In this document: piece by piece, positions 44,730 through 54,175 of the stretch
Numbering within the stretch: the first letter of the stretch is position 1
Layout: each line of letters begins with the position of its first letter
Position numbers and translations under genes: made by a program
Origin: Lactococcus fujiensis JCM 16395
Lineage (GTDB): Bacteria; Bacillota; Bacilli; Lactobacillales; Streptococcaceae
NCBI RefSeq assembly: GCF_002441655.1
Contig: NZ_JXJU01000001.1
Coordinates: forward strand, 340,766 to 404,765
Length of the DNA stretch: 64,000 nt
Direction: 5' to 3'
The notes under the pieces: generated by a model
Seen by the model: only the letters and a program-made list of their open reading frames with translations
What the model was told of the DNA's origin: nothing
The model's database searches: none

Positions 44730-45473
44730 ATGAGATTTGATATATTAACAATTTTCCCTGATATGTTTTCACCATTGAATCAATCAATCGTTGGAAAAGC
44801 GCAAGAAAAAGGAATTGTCGAAATTCATACGCATGATTTCCGTGATTTTGCATCTAACAAACAACGTCACGTTGATGATGTGCCTTATGGTGGGGGACAA
44901 GGGATGCTTCTTATGCCTCAACCTATTTTTGACACCATGGATCAATTTCCACATGAGGGAGCCAGAGTCTTATTAATGGATCCTGCAGGTCGAAAATTTG
45001 ATCAGAAAATGGCTGAAGAATTAGCAAATGAAGAACAAGTCGTTTTTATTTGTGGTCATTATGAGGGTTATGATGAACGGATTAAAACCCTCGTAACCGA
45101 CGAGGTCTCATTAGGCGACTTTGTCTTGACTGGTGGAGAGGTTGCGGCTAACGTCATGATTGATGCTGTTTCGCGCCTCATTCCAGGTGTCTTAGGTAAA
45201 CAGGCCTCTTATGAAGACGACTCTTTTTCTAGTGGCTTGCTTGAATATCCACAATACACGAGGCCTGACGATTTTCGAGGAATGAAAGTGCCTGAGGTTT
45301 TAACATCGGGCCACCACGAAAATATTCGTCAATGGCGATTAAGAGAAAGCTTGAAGAAAACGCTCGTGCGACGTCCAGATTTGCTTGATCAATATGAGGC
45401 AAATGAAGAAGAGGTCAAAATCTTGGATGAATTGCGTCATTCATGCAATGAACCTCATGATGTGATAGAATGA
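44730..45473 (+). CDS. trmD: tRNA (guanine-37-N1)-methyltransferase TrmD
   Basis: TrmD methylates G37 of tRNAs next to the anticodon and prevents frameshifting. The SPOUT knot is visible in [13 protein letters not shown] and [14 protein letters not shown], with the N-terminal [14 protein letters not shown] and [13 protein letters not shown]. The length of 247 is normal. It is co-transcribed with rimM and overlaps the next HAD gene by 4 nt (ATGA). Confidence 0.97.
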   Translation: MRFDILTIFPDMFSPLNQSIVGKAQEKGIVEIHTHDFRDFASNKQRHVDDVPYGGGQGMLLMPQPIFDTMDQFPHEGARVLLMDPAGRKFDQKMAEELANEEQVVFICGHYEGYDERIKTLVTDEVSLGDFVLTGGEVAANVMIDAVSRLIPGVLGKQASYEDDSFSSGLLEYPQYTRPDDFRGMKVPEVLTSGHHENIRQWRLRESLKKTLVRRPDLLDQYEANEEEVKILDELRHSCNEPHDVIE

Positions 45474-46123
45474 AGAAGTTGACGAAGGGAAGTTCAGAGA
45501 AGAACAAATCGAATGTTCAACTCGAACCTATTTTTCACCAGAAGAACTTTATTTGGGACTTTGATGGAACACTTTTTAATACTTATCCAGTAATGTTAGA
45601 AGCCTTAAAACAAGCGATGATTTTGAATAAAGTAAGCTTTGAGGGTGACTTAGCAGTTTATATAAAACAGCATTCAATCAAAACATTTGCTGAACGGTTT
45701 GCTAATCAACCTTTTTTGGATGACTACCACCGATTGGAAAGTGAGTTGCAAAAAAGGTATCGACCAAAAATCTATCCGCATCTTGCAGAAATTTTGGTAT
45801 CGATTCAAGAGAATGGAGGACAGAATTTCGTCCTGAGCCATCGTGACGAGTCCACCATTGAGTATTTAGGACTTTTAACATCGGTATTTAGGGAAATTAT
45901 TACATCTAAACAGTCTTTTGCGAGAAAACCTAATCCTGAAGCAATTCTCTATTTGGTCTCAAAGTATCACTTAAATCCAGCTGAGACAGTGATGGTAGGC
46001 GATCGTCCTCTCGATGTTGAGGCGGGGCGGAATGCTGGTGTGCAAACACTGTTATTTGATGAGAATGAATTATTCGGCCCTATTGCCGATAAAAAAATAA
46101 AAAATTGGAGTGAATGGAAATGA
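45470..46123 (+). CDS. HAD-superfamily hydrolase (phosphoglycolate phosphatase-like)
   Basis: A 217-residue HAD subfamily IA protein: motif [16 protein letters not shown], motif [10 protein letters not shown], Lys in [11 protein letters not shown] and motif [19 protein letters not shown]. The cap is the helical C1 type. An unusual N-terminal extension of about 24 polar residues precedes motif I. It overlaps trmD and the following DUF1149 gene, so all three are translationally coupled. The natural substrate is unknown. Confidence 0.88.
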   Translation: MKKLTKGSSEKNKSNVQLEPIFHQKNFIWDFDGTLFNTYPVMLEALKQAMILNKVSFEGDLAVYIKQHSIKTFAERFANQPFLDDYHRLESELQKRYRPKIYPHLAEILVSIQENGGQNFVLSHRDESTIEYLGLLTSVFREIITSKQSFARKPNPEAILYLVSKYHLNPAETVMVGDRPLDVEAGRNAGVQTLLFDENELFGPIADKKIKNWSEWK

Positions 46124-46512
46124 CATTAGTTATCGAACGTGAACAAGAATTCGTAAATCAATTTCACTATGATGCGCGAAATTATGAATGGGAAAAAGAA
46201 AATGGGACACCTGAAACAGCTTTAAATGTCCAATTTCAATTGGTTCCTGTGGATGATTTGAAAAACGCAAAAGAAGGCGATACTGCTATCCATACCGTTT
46301 TGACTTATATGATTCCACTTGAAAATGTGGTCTTATCAGGTTTTGTAAGCCAATTGGACTATGTTCGAGACCGTGTGATTGAAGAACAAGAAGAATTAGA
46401 TAAAGACGATATGGCCGAATTGGCTGCCCCTTTGTTTGATTTGTTGAAACGGTTAGTTCGTGAAACAACGGAAGTTGCATTGGACCAGCCTGGAATTCAA
46501 CTCGAATTCTAA
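46120..46512 (+). CDS. DUF1149 family protein
   Basis: A 130-residue protein of the DUF1149 family, found in lactococci and streptococci: starts [23 protein letters not shown] and has an acidic C-terminal half. It resembles SecB-like folds in general layout. The ATG at 46120 sits 8 nt after GGAG and overlaps the HAD stop; the ATG at 46114 is too close to that site. It belongs to the rimM-trmD transcript. Function not known. Confidence 0.82.
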   Translation: MTLVIEREQEFVNQFHYDARNYEWEKENGTPETALNVQFQLVPVDDLKNAKEGDTAIHTVLTYMIPLENVVLSGFVSQLDYVRDRVIEEQEELDKDDMAELAAPLFDLLKRLVRETTEVALDQPGIQLEF

Positions 46513-46561
46513 ACTAGAAATTTTATTTTTTGATAAAAAATTATTGGAGTTATTATTTTAA

Positions 46562-47401
46562 ATGAAATTAGCGATAGTCACTGACACCTCGGCAGATATC
46601 GCCGAAACTTATAAAACAAGAGCTGATCTTTTCGTCCTTGAAATTCCGATTTCAATTGATGGGGTGGATTATGAACCTTCGAAAATGAAGGCTGAAGCTT
46701 GGTTTGATTTGATGAAAACATCGAAAGATGCCCCTAAAACATCTCAGCCTTCAGTAGCGGAATTGGCCATTCTTTTGAAAACACTTGAAAAGAAAGGCTA
46801 TACACACGTATTAGGTCTATTTTTACCTTCTGGGATATCGGGCTTTTATGCGAATGCTTTCTATTTGCAAAGTGAATACAATAATATGAAAGTGGAGTTC
46901 CCCGAGACATTTATTACGGCACGTCCTTTAGGCTACATGGTTGAAACAGCACTTGACGGCATTGATGCTGGTAAGACATTTGATGAAATTAAGGCTACTT
47001 TTGAATATCAGAGAGACCATGACACTGCCTTTATGTTGGTTGATGATTTGAAATGGTTAGCCAAAGGTGGTCGCTTGTCAAATGCTTCCGCTTTTGTTGG
47101 AACATTAATGAATATTAAACCCTTGCTTCAATTTTCTGAAGAAGGCGAGGTTGTTGTTTATGATAAAGTCCGGACGACGAAAAAAGCCATCGCGGCAATG
47201 AAGAAGTTATTGTTGGAACGGACACAAGATGGGGATTACAAGGTCTTTGTTTTGAATACGGGGACACTAGATCGTGCTCAAGAGCTATATGATTTTGCGA
47301 TTGAACAAGGTTTTAAAGATGTTGAATTTACAACACTTGGCCCTGTGGTAGCCACTCATCTAGGAGTAGGTGCAGTTGCATATGCTGTATCTCCCAAATA
47401 A
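46562..47401 (+). CDS. DegV family fatty-acid-binding protein
   Basis: A 279-residue DegV protein. The N-terminal signature is KLAIVTDTSADI, with TSQPSVAEL and LPSGISGFYANA lining the acyl pocket and WLAKGGRLSNASAFVGTLMNIKPLL in the second domain. DegV/FakB proteins present fatty acids to the kinase FakA for incorporation into phospholipids. The closest GGAG is some 12 nt from the ATG. A terminator follows. Confidence 0.93.
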   Translation: MKLAIVTDTSADIAETYKTRADLFVLEIPISIDGVDYEPSKMKAEAWFDLMKTSKDAPKTSQPSVAELAILLKTLEKKGYTHVLGLFLPSGISGFYANAFYLQSEYNNMKVEFPETFITARPLGYMVETALDGIDAGKTFDEIKATFEYQRDHDTAFMLVDDLKWLAKGGRLSNASAFVGTLMNIKPLLQFSEEGEVVVYDKVRTTKKAIAAMKKLLLERTQDGDYKVFVLNTGTLDRAQELYDFAIEQGFKDVEFTTLGPVVATHLGVGAVAYAVSPK

Positions 47402-47424
47402 ATTATTAAACGTTATTATTTACT

Positions 47425-47450
47425 AAAAGCACGTGATTTGCGTGCTTTTA
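47425..47450 (+). terminator. Intrinsic terminator after degV
   Basis: AAAAGCACG/CGTGCTTTT stem with 7-nt loop; T run partly inside the stem. Confidence 0.75.
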
Positions 47451-47497
47451 AAGCAATATAAATGTTCAGAATACTTTGAATTGAAAGAGGAATAGAG

Positions 47498-48268
47498 ATG
47501 ATTAGAGTAATTATTGCTGGATTTCGAGGTCGAATGGGTTCGACGGCGGTCAATATGGTCCTCGAACAAACTGATTTTGAATTGGTCGGACTTTTAGACC
47601 CCAATGCGACAGATAAGGAGGCCTTTGGAGCCCCCGTTTTCAATGACAAAAAAGACATGGTTGATGTCAAGGCTGATGTCTGGATTGATTTTACCCAGCC
47701 TGCTGTTGCTTACGAAAATACTTTGTTTGCTTTGGAAAACGGATTTAGGCCAGTAGTCGGAACAACGGGATTTAGCGACGATCAAATTAAAAGTTTGATA
47801 GACCTTTCTAAGAAAGAAAAACGAGGTGGTCTTATTGCACCAAATTTTGCACTTGGAGCTGTTTTATTAATGCAATTTTCAAAAGCAGCTGCCAAATATT
47901 TTCCTGATGTTGAAATTATTGAATTACACCATGACCAGAAAAAAGATGCGCCTAGCGGTACGGCAGTGAAAACCGCAGAGCTAATGGCGGAGGTACGTGA
48001 AGCGCATCATCAAGGTGCCGTTGATGAAGAAGAAACTCTTTCGGGAGCGCGTGGAGCTGATTTTGAGGGGATGCGTATTCACTCCGTTCGGTTGCCTGGC
48101 TTGGTGGCACATCAGGAAGTTATTTTTGGTTCTCAAGGTGAAGGACTGACCATTCGTCACGACTCTTATGACAGAATCAGTTTTATGACGGGAGTCGCAC
48201 TTGGTGTACGTCAGGTCATGAACGTTACAGAACTAAAATATGGCTTGGAACATTTTCTAGATTTGTAA
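47498..48268 (+). CDS. dapB: 4-hydroxy-tetrahydrodipicolinate reductase
   Basis: DapB reduces 4-hydroxy-tetrahydrodipicolinate on the way to diaminopimelate and lysine. The NAD(P) site is [15 protein letters not shown], the substrate region [23 protein letters not shown] and the C-terminal [23 protein letters not shown]. The length of 256 is normal. GAAAGAGG precedes the ATG. In many lactococci dapB is next to cca; here the T-box/ECF unit lies between them. Confidence 0.97.
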   Translation: MIRVIIAGFRGRMGSTAVNMVLEQTDFELVGLLDPNATDKEAFGAPVFNDKKDMVDVKADVWIDFTQPAVAYENTLFALENGFRPVVGTTGFSDDQIKSLIDLSKKEKRGGLIAPNFALGAVLLMQFSKAAAKYFPDVEIIELHHDQKKDAPSGTAVKTAELMAEVREAHHQGAVDEEETLSGARGADFEGMRIHSVRLPGLVAHQEVIFGSQGEGLTIRHDSYDRISFMTGVALGVRQVMNVTELKYGLEHFLDL

Positions 48269-48282
48269 TTTAGATACTGAAG

Positions 48283-48306
48283 AACTGGGAATCCAGTTTT
48301 TTTATT
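48283..48306 (+). terminator. Intrinsic terminator after dapB
   Basis: AACTGG-GAAT-CCAGTT stem with seven T. Confidence 0.85.
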
Positions 48307-48471
48307 CTTTTAAAATTTTTTTGAAATACAAAGTTAAGATTTTATGTCAAATCGTGAGGCATTTTAAGGTGTTTTGCGGTTCTGGATTGACTTCAACCAT
48401 TTTTTTAATTTCATCAAAACCGCTATTTCCGAACAATACACAGAAAAGTTTATAATTTTCTAAAAACAGGC
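48307..48471. other. Gap between dapB terminator and T-box promoter
   Basis: No convincing gene. On the minus strand a start-less open frame (48347-48490) ends FDEIKKMVEVNPEPQNTL-KCLTI and looks protein-like, but nothing supports its expression; the T-box promoter overlaps it. Confidence 0.35.
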
Positions 48472-48500
48472 TTGTATTGTATTGAATCCTGTGTTAAAAT
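48472..48500 (+). promoter_or_regulatory. Promoter of the T-box leader
   Basis: TTGTAT (48472-48477), 17-bp spacer, TGT-TAAAAT (-10 at 48495-48500). Confidence 0.82.
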
Positions 48501-48506
48501 TTGAAA

Positions 48507-48735
48507 TCATAGCAATGAAGAATTAAGTAGAACCGAAAAAAGTACAGCGAGTGACTGGTTGGTGGAAAGTCATGTTTGGCAGGTTTGAAAATGGATTCCG
48601 AGCATTCTTTCAAGTGAGTTTATTCGAGCTTGAAGAGGTGGCGCCTTTATCGCTCATCATTTTAAGGCTGAATTTTCAGCGAATTTAGGTGGTACCACGG
48701 TTTTCGTCCTAAGCTATGCTAGGACTTTTTTTGTC
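48507..48735 (+). promoter_or_regulatory. T-box leader (tRNA-sensing riboswitch)
   Basis: Stem I has the AGTA motif (near 48526), the ACAGCGAG/GGTTGGTGGAAA distal features and a specifier loop closed by AACC/GGTT and GAAT/ATTC. The T-box sequence AGGTGGTACCACGG lies at 48687-48700. The terminator (GTCCTA/TAGGAC, 48706-48725, then seven T) competes with it. The specifier loop reads TGAAAATGG; ATG (Met) best fits the downstream genes, while TGG (Trp) or AAT (Asn) registers cannot be excluded. Uncharged tRNA would allow read-through into the ECF operon. Confidence 0.92.
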
Positions 48736-48766
48736 TCATGAATATACAGAAAGGGAGACTTCTTGA

Positions 48767-48805
48767 ATGGTTGCAGCCTTTGACCACACAATGAAGCAAG
48801 AATAA
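48767..48805 (+). CDS. Possible 12-residue leader peptide coupled to the next gene
   Basis: ATG GTT GCA GCC opens a short frame (MVAAFDHTMKQE) with GGGAG 9 nt upstream. Its TAA stop shares one base with the ATG of the downstream gene (TAATG). The downstream ATG has no good site of its own, so termination-reinitiation coupling is likely. Inferred from layout only. Confidence 0.45.
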   Translation: MVAAFDHTMKQE

Positions 48806-49641
48806 TGGATTTATTAGTTTTACAGACCGATTTCGGTCGTAGTGATGGAGCTGTATCAGCCATGTATGGTGTTGCCAATCAGGTTTCGCAAACGCTTAAT
48901 ATTTATGATTTAACACACGGAATCCCTCAGTTTAATATTTGGGAGGCATCATATCGTTTGTTACAAACCGTTAATTACTGGCCAAAAGAAACTGTTTTTG
49001 TCTCTGTAGTTGATCCTGGCGTAGGCTCAAGTCGCCGCTCAATTGTGGCTAAGACTTCAACGGGGCATTATATTGTCAGCCCTGACAACGGCACTTTGAC
49101 TCATTTATATCTACATTTGGGAATTGAAGAGCTTCGTATTATTGATGAAAATGTCAATCGGCTTCCTGGGAGTTCGGAGTCTTATACTTTTCACGGTCGG
49201 GATGTTTATGCGTACACAGGAGCCCGTTTAGCAGCGGGAATCATTAATTACAGCGAAGTTGGGCCTTCGGTCGATGTTGAGAGCTTGGTCAAATTAAAGG
49301 TAGATAAACCAGAATTAACGGATACCGAAATAAGTGGGACAATTGATGTTTCAGATATCAGGTATGGAAATTTATGGACGAATGTTCCGAGATTGGATTT
49401 TCAAAATCTTATCGGTTATGGACAGGATGTTGAGGTGGAAATTACTCACAATGAGCAAGTCTATTATCAAGCTACCTTGACCTTTGACCATTTCTTTGCA
49501 GAGGTTAAACCAGGTGCTGCTTTAATTTATGTCAATAGCCTCGATAACATTGCCTTAGCAATCAATCAAGGTAATTTTTTGAAAGCCTATGGTTTGGGGA
49601 CGGGCATTAATTGGAAAATATCATTTAAAAAAGTAAATTGA
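48805..49641 (+). CDS. SAM hydroxide adenosyltransferase (DUF62)
   Basis: A 278-residue member of the family formerly called DUF62, which uses water-derived hydroxide to split S-adenosylmethionine into adenosine and methionine. Family motifs are LQTDFGRSDGAVSAMYG, DLTHGIPQFN, VSVVDPGVGSSRRSIVA, SPDNGTLTHL and FHGRDVYAYTGARLA. It is the first full gene after the T-box and starts the unit with an ECF transporter. The start overlaps the stop of a 12-codon frame. The link to methionine/SAM pools supports a Met-specific T-box. Confidence 0.9.
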   Translation: MDLLVLQTDFGRSDGAVSAMYGVANQVSQTLNIYDLTHGIPQFNIWEASYRLLQTVNYWPKETVFVSVVDPGVGSSRRSIVAKTSTGHYIVSPDNGTLTHLYLHLGIEELRIIDENVNRLPGSSESYTFHGRDVYAYTGARLAAGIINYSEVGPSVDVESLVKLKVDKPELTDTEISGTIDVSDIRYGNLWTNVPRLDFQNLIGYGQDVEVEITHNEQVYYQATLTFDHFFAEVKPGAALIYVNSLDNIALAINQGNFLKAYGLGTGINWKISFKKVN

Positions 49642-49674
49642 TAGACGAATTAGAAAAATAGAAAGTTGGAAATT

Positions 49675-50217
49675 ATGTTTAAAGTTACAATTAAAACCTT
49701 TGTTGCTGCAGGGATTGGCGCTGCTTTATTCTTTGTTCTTGACCGATTTGCCTCTATTCCAGTATTTGCAAATACAACTATTTCATTACAATACGGAATA
49801 TTGGCACTCTTTGCAGTTATTTTTGGCCCAATTGCGGGTTTCCTAATTGCATTTATTGGTCATGCACTGAATGATTTTACTACTTATGGACCTTGGTGGA
49901 GTTGGATTATTGCTGACGGCTTGCTAGGTCTAGCACTTGGACTTTTGGTTAACCGCATTAAGATCGCGTCAGAGCCTTTTGATGGTAAAAAGATAATTAC
50001 GTTTAATCTGTGGCAGATTATTGCAAATATCGTATGTTGGGGCGTTATCGCACCAATTGGTGATATATTGATTTATGCTGAACCAGCGAATAAGGTGTTT
50101 ACACAGGGCTTGATTGCCTCTGTTGGCGATATTATTTCAACTGGTGTCATCGGGACCTTGCTTTTAGTAGCGTACAGTAAAACAATTGTAAAACCTGGAA
50201 GTTTAAAGAAAGAATAA
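49675..50217 (+). CDS. ECF transporter S component, UPF0397 family
   Basis: A 180-residue protein with about five or six membrane helices: TFVAAGIGAALFFVLDRFA, ISLQYGILALFAVIFGPIAGF, FIGHALNDFTTYGPWWSWI and LIASVGDIISTGVIGTLLL. It belongs to the UPF0397 group of energy-coupling-factor S components, with its own ATPase and T component genes following. The ATG at 49675 is preferred to the upstream TTG at 49666. T-box control and the SAM hydrolase neighbour suggest methionine or a methionine-related compound as substrate; this is inference. Confidence 0.9.
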   Translation: MFKVTIKTFVAAGIGAALFFVLDRFASIPVFANTTISLQYGILALFAVIFGPIAGFLIAFIGHALNDFTTYGPWWSWIIADGLLGLALGLLVNRIKIASEPFDGKKIITFNLWQIIANIVCWGVIAPIGDILIYAEPANKVFTQGLIASVGDIISTGVIGTLLLVAYSKTIVKPGSLKKE

Positions 50218-50218
50218 G

Positions 50219-51958
50219 ATGTCTGAAATTGCAATCCAATTCAAAGATTTTTCATTTCAATATTTGGCTCAAGCTGAGCCAACTTTGAAGCATATTAACT
50301 TAACGATCCATGAAGGAGAGAAGGTGTTAATTATTGGACCTTCTGGGTCAGGTAAATCGACATTAACTGATTGTATCAATGGGCTTATTCCTCATAGTTA
50401 TCAAGGCGAAACATCTGGGGAATTATGGATTAAAGGACAAAATGTGCTCGAAAGTGAGCTTCCTTTATTCGAGCGGTCAAAACTTGTCGGAACTGTTTTA
50501 CAAGATACTGACGGTCAGTTCATTGGCTTAACCGTGGCAGAAGACATCGCTTTTTCTTTAGAAAACGATGAGGTACCTCCTGAGCAAATGCACCAAAGTG
50601 TTCTAGAGACGAGTCAATTAGTCGGAATGTCTGCATTTTTAGATAACGAGCCACACGCGCTTTCTGGGGGGCAAAAACAATCCGTCTCACTTGCTGGTGT
50701 CCTTGTTGACGCGGTCGATATTCTCTTGTTTGATGAGCCGTTGGCTAATCTCGACCCTTCAGCTGGTAAAGAAGCGATTCATTTAATCGATTGGCTCAGC
50801 AAAGAAAAAAAGACAACCACTGTTATCGTTGAACATCGACTTGAGGATGTTCTCTACCGTCGGGTTGATCGAATTGTTTTACTTGCTGATGGAGAAATTA
50901 TTGCGGACCTGCCAGCAGATGATCTCTTGACGTCGGACTTATTAAGCTCTTATGGCATTCGCGAACCGCTTTATTTGGCTGCCCTTCGATATGCAAATCA
51001 AACCATTTTACCTGAGCAACATCCTGACTCCCTCTCGCATTTTGTCATGACTGATGAAAATAAAAAAGCCATTCAAAATTGGTTTAATGAAAAATATGAT
51101 GAAAAAAAAGAAGAAACGACTAAAGAATTAGTCCGAATAGAACATTTAAACTTTGCTTATGAAAAAAATCGTCCAGTTTTAAAGGATATCAACGTAATCA
51201 TCAATCAAGGTGAGTTTACTGCGGTAGTTGGACAAAATGGAGCTGGGAAGTCAACCTTGTCCAAATTGATTTGTGGCTTTGAAAAATTAAACGAAGGGAA
51301 AATATATTTCAATCAGAAGGATTTGTCAGAGCTCACGATTGCTGAGAGGGCAAAACATATTGGTTATGTTTTGCAAAACCCCAACCAGATGATTTCTAAA
51401 TCATTGATTTTTGACGAGGTTGCTTTGGGTTTACGTTCACGTGATTATTCGGAGCAAGAAATCCGTGAAAAGGTCGAAAAAACGCTAAAGATTTGTGGAC
51501 TTTTCCCTTTTAGAAATTGGCCGATTTCTGCACTCTCCTTTGGTCAAAAGAAGAGGGTGACGATAGCTTCAATTCTAGTTCTCGATCCTGAAATGTTAAT
51601 CCTAGATGAACCAACGGCTGGGCAAGACTATCGTCACTACACTGAAATTATGGATTTTTTGGAGACATTAAATGCTCGTGGGATTACCATCGTCATCATT
51701 ACGCATGACATGCACTTAATGTTGGAATGTGCTCGTCGGGTCCTCGTCTTTGGGAAGCAGCGTTTATTAGCTGATTTGAAACCAGAAGAAGTTTTTGTTG
51801 ATGAAAAATTACTGACTGAGGCAAGTTTAAAAGAGACTTCGCTATTCGAATTGGCAAAACGTTGTTCAATTAATGATGGCACTGGATTTATTAAGCATTT
51901 TATTGATTCGGAACGGCGACGAAAACACGACCTAATCAATCTAGGGGAGGTCAATTAA
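50219..51958 (+). CDS. ECF transporter ATPase, two fused ABC domains
   Basis: A 579-residue protein made of two ABC ATPase domains: the first with Walker A GPSGSGKSTL, signature LSGGQKQ and Walker B LLFDEPLANLD, the second with GQNGAGKSTL, signature LSFGQKK and LILDEPTAGQD. Fused ATPases of this type (YkoD-like) serve dedicated ECF transporters. It starts 2 nt after the S component stop and is followed directly by the T component, so the three form one complex. Confidence 0.93.
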   Translation: MSEIAIQFKDFSFQYLAQAEPTLKHINLTIHEGEKVLIIGPSGSGKSTLTDCINGLIPHSYQGETSGELWIKGQNVLESELPLFERSKLVGTVLQDTDGQFIGLTVAEDIAFSLENDEVPPEQMHQSVLETSQLVGMSAFLDNEPHALSGGQKQSVSLAGVLVDAVDILLFDEPLANLDPSAGKEAIHLIDWLSKEKKTTTVIVEHRLEDVLYRRVDRIVLLADGEIIADLPADDLLTSDLLSSYGIREPLYLAALRYANQTILPEQHPDSLSHFVMTDENKKAIQNWFNEKYDEKKEETTKELVRIEHLNFAYEKNRPVLKDINVIINQGEFTAVVGQNGAGKSTLSKLICGFEKLNEGKIYFNQKDLSELTIAERAKHIGYVLQNPNQMISKSLIFDEVALGLRSRDYSEQEIREKVEKTLKICGLFPFRNWPISALSFGQKKRVTIASILVLDPEMLILDEPTAGQDYRHYTEIMDFLETLNARGITIVIITHDMHLMLECARRVLVFGKQRLLADLKPEEVFVDEKLLTEASLKETSLFELAKRCSINDGTGFIKHFIDSERRRKHDLINLGEVN

Positions 51959-52792
51959 ATGGCAAAAAGTTTTGGGTACGTCAAGCGAGATACCCCTATC
52001 CATGCCTTGAATGGAATGAGTAAACTCTTAATGGTTTTGCTTGTTTCAATTTCAGTAATGATGACCTATGATACGCGTTTCTTAATTGCTGTTGTGTTAT
52101 TGTCGTTAATAATGTTTGCAATGGCAAAAATTAAATTTTCGGAAATAAGAGTGCTCTTTATTTTTATCGCGGTTTTTATGGTTATTAATGCCCTTGTCAT
52201 TTTCCTATTTTCACCTAATCAAGGTACAATGGTCTATGGAAGTTATCATCTGCTTTTTCACATGGTTGGCCCATATTCCATGAGTGCAGAAGAGTTATTT
52301 TATATTTTAAATGTCGTTTTGAAATATTTTGCTGTTTTACCATTAGCTTTGATCTTCATCATGACAACAGACCCGTCAGAATTTGCTGCTTCACTCAACC
52401 GGGTTGGTGTTTCTTACAAAATTGCATATTCTGTTGCCCTGACCCTTCGCTATATCCCAGATATTCAAAGGGACTTTAAAAACATTTCGCAAAGTCAACA
52501 AGCACGTGGCATCGACACCAGTAAAAAAGCGAAACTCTGGACACGAATTAAAAATATGACAACCATTTTGATGCCACTTGTTTTCACAAGTTTGGACAGA
52601 ATTGACGTCATAACTAACGCGATGGAGTTACGTGGTTTTGGTAAAGGTAAAAAAAGAACATGGTACAAAACAAGAAAACTAAGAAATGCCGATTATATCA
52701 TGATTGTTGTCTCAATTTTGGCAATAATGATATCAATCTCACTTTATGCGATTAATGACGGTCGTTTTTACAATCCTTTTAGGAAGCTTTAA
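51959..52792 (+). CDS. ECF transporter transmembrane T component
   Basis: A 277-residue EcfT-type protein with four or five helices in the N-terminal part and the two coupling Ala-Arg-Gly type motifs: QQARGIDTS and ELRGFGKG. It links the S component to the fused ATPase. AGGGGAGG overlaps the end of the ATPase gene and the ATG follows the stop codon directly. A terminator lies after it. Confidence 0.92.
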   Translation: MAKSFGYVKRDTPIHALNGMSKLLMVLLVSISVMMTYDTRFLIAVVLLSLIMFAMAKIKFSEIRVLFIFIAVFMVINALVIFLFSPNQGTMVYGSYHLLFHMVGPYSMSAEELFYILNVVLKYFAVLPLALIFIMTTDPSEFAASLNRVGVSYKIAYSVALTLRYIPDIQRDFKNISQSQQARGIDTSKKAKLWTRIKNMTTILMPLVFTSLDRIDVITNAMELRGFGKGKKRTWYKTRKLRNADYIMIVVSILAIMISISLYAINDGRFYNPFRKL

Positions 52793-52803
52793 AATCATGA
52801 ATA

Positions 52804-52834
52804 AATAAGAATGAGTTTCCTTATTCTTATTTTG
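52804..52834 (+). terminator. Intrinsic terminator after the ECF operon
   Basis: AATAAGAAT/ATTCTTATT stem with T-rich tail. Confidence 0.75.
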
Positions 52835-52936
52835 TTTTAGGCTTTTTATGTGAAAAAATTGACATCGGATAAAGGTCAAACTAAATAAATTAGACCAGTT
52901 TTCTTATTCCCAAAGGTAAAAGGAGACTGTGATTTG

Positions 52937-52945
52937 TGCTATAAT
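52937..52945 (+). promoter_or_regulatory. cca extended -10 promoter, leaderless arrangement
   Basis: TGC-TATAAT (-10 at 52940-52945), seven bases (AGAGGAT), then the cca ATG at 52953. Confidence 0.72.
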
Positions 52946-52952
52946 AGAGGAT

Positions 52953-54173
52953 ATGAAATTAGAAACAATACCTGTTGAGTTCAGTCAAGCTTTACCGGTT
53001 TTAGAAAAAATTATTGAACATGGGTATGAGGCCTATTTCGTTGGCGGATCTGTTCGCGACGTCTTGCTTGGGCGTCCCATTCACGATGTGGATATCGCCA
53101 CAAGTGCTTATCCAGAGGAAATAAAGGCGATTTTCCCGCATACCATTGATGTGGGAATTGAGCATGGGACAGTTCTGGTATTGGCGGGAAAAACGGAAGC
53201 TGAGCATTATGAAGTGACAACATTTAGAACCGAAAGTCAATATACCGATTATCGCCGACCTGATCATGTTGATTTTGTGCGTGATTTAAAGGAAGATTTA
53301 AAAAGACGTGATTTCACGATTAATGCTTTCGCCTGTGGCATAGATGGTGAAATTATTGACTGTTTCAATGGCCTTCAAGATTTGTCAGAACGAAGAATTC
53401 GCGCAGTAGGCAAAGCTCAAGAACGTTTCAATGAGGATGCTTTGAGAATCATGCGAGCCATGCGTTTTGCATCAAGTTTAAATTTTTCTATTGAAGAAGA
53501 AACATTTTTAGCCATGAAATCTCATGCCCCCCTTTTATCGAAAATTTCGATCGAACGAATTTTCATTGAATTTGATAAGTTAATTCAAGCTCAGGGCTAC
53601 AAAAAAGGCTTGTCAGTGCTGATGGAATCAGGTGCTTGGCAATATTTACCCCAATTTAAACTTGAACCGCTTCGAAAACTACAAAGAGAATTAGTTGCTT
53701 CATTTACTTTCAAAAGTTCAGAGCAGGCTTGGGCTGCTTTTCTAGTCAGATTCAATCCAGATGTTGATGCGCATCAATTTCTTCGAAAATGGAAGGTTCC
53801 AAACGAATTTATTCGTGATGTGGCCTTACTGATGGAAGCATATCGTGAACAGGAGTGGAATTTGTCAAATTTGTACAGGTTTGGTCTTAAGAGCATCCAA
53901 CTCATTGACGATTTACGACAAGCTGAAGGAAAGTCAGTAGACGAGAAACTTGTGATTAGACTCAACCAAGCATTGCAAATTCACGACAAATCTGAATTAC
54001 AAATATCAGGACACGATTTGCTTACCAAATTTCCAGATTTAATCCAACCTGGTCCCAAATTGGGTCAGCTGTTAAAATCTATTGAAAAAAGTGTCGTCTT
54101 AAATGAATTGCAAAATGATAAAGTTCATTTGTTTGATTTTGCAAAAAATGAATTATTAAAAAATAAGGAGTAA
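52953..54173 (+). CDS. cca: CCA-adding tRNA nucleotidyltransferase
   Basis: Cca builds or repairs the 3' CCA end of tRNAs. The class II head domain is shown by [25 protein letters not shown] (catalytic DxD in DVD), [15 protein letters not shown] [37 protein letters not shown], followed by neck, body and tail. The product has 406 residues, normal for Firmicutes. The ATG at 52953 fits the family start; it lies 7 nt after the -10 box, so the transcript is nearly leaderless. pepD follows 2 nt after the stop. Confidence 0.96.
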   Translation: MKLETIPVEFSQALPVLEKIIEHGYEAYFVGGSVRDVLLGRPIHDVDIATSAYPEEIKAIFPHTIDVGIEHGTVLVLAGKTEAEHYEVTTFRTESQYTDYRRPDHVDFVRDLKEDLKRRDFTINAFACGIDGEIIDCFNGLQDLSERRIRAVGKAQERFNEDALRIMRAMRFASSLNFSIEEETFLAMKSHAPLLSKISIERIFIEFDKLIQAQGYKKGLSVLMESGAWQYLPQFKLEPLRKLQRELVASFTFKSSEQAWAAFLVRFNPDVDAHQFLRKWKVPNEFIRDVALLMEAYREQEWNLSNLYRFGLKSIQLIDDLRQAEGKSVDEKLVIRLNQALQIHDKSELQISGHDLLTKFPDLIQPGPKLGQLLKSIEKSVVLNELQNDKVHLFDFAKNELLKNKE

Positions 54174-54175
54174 AA

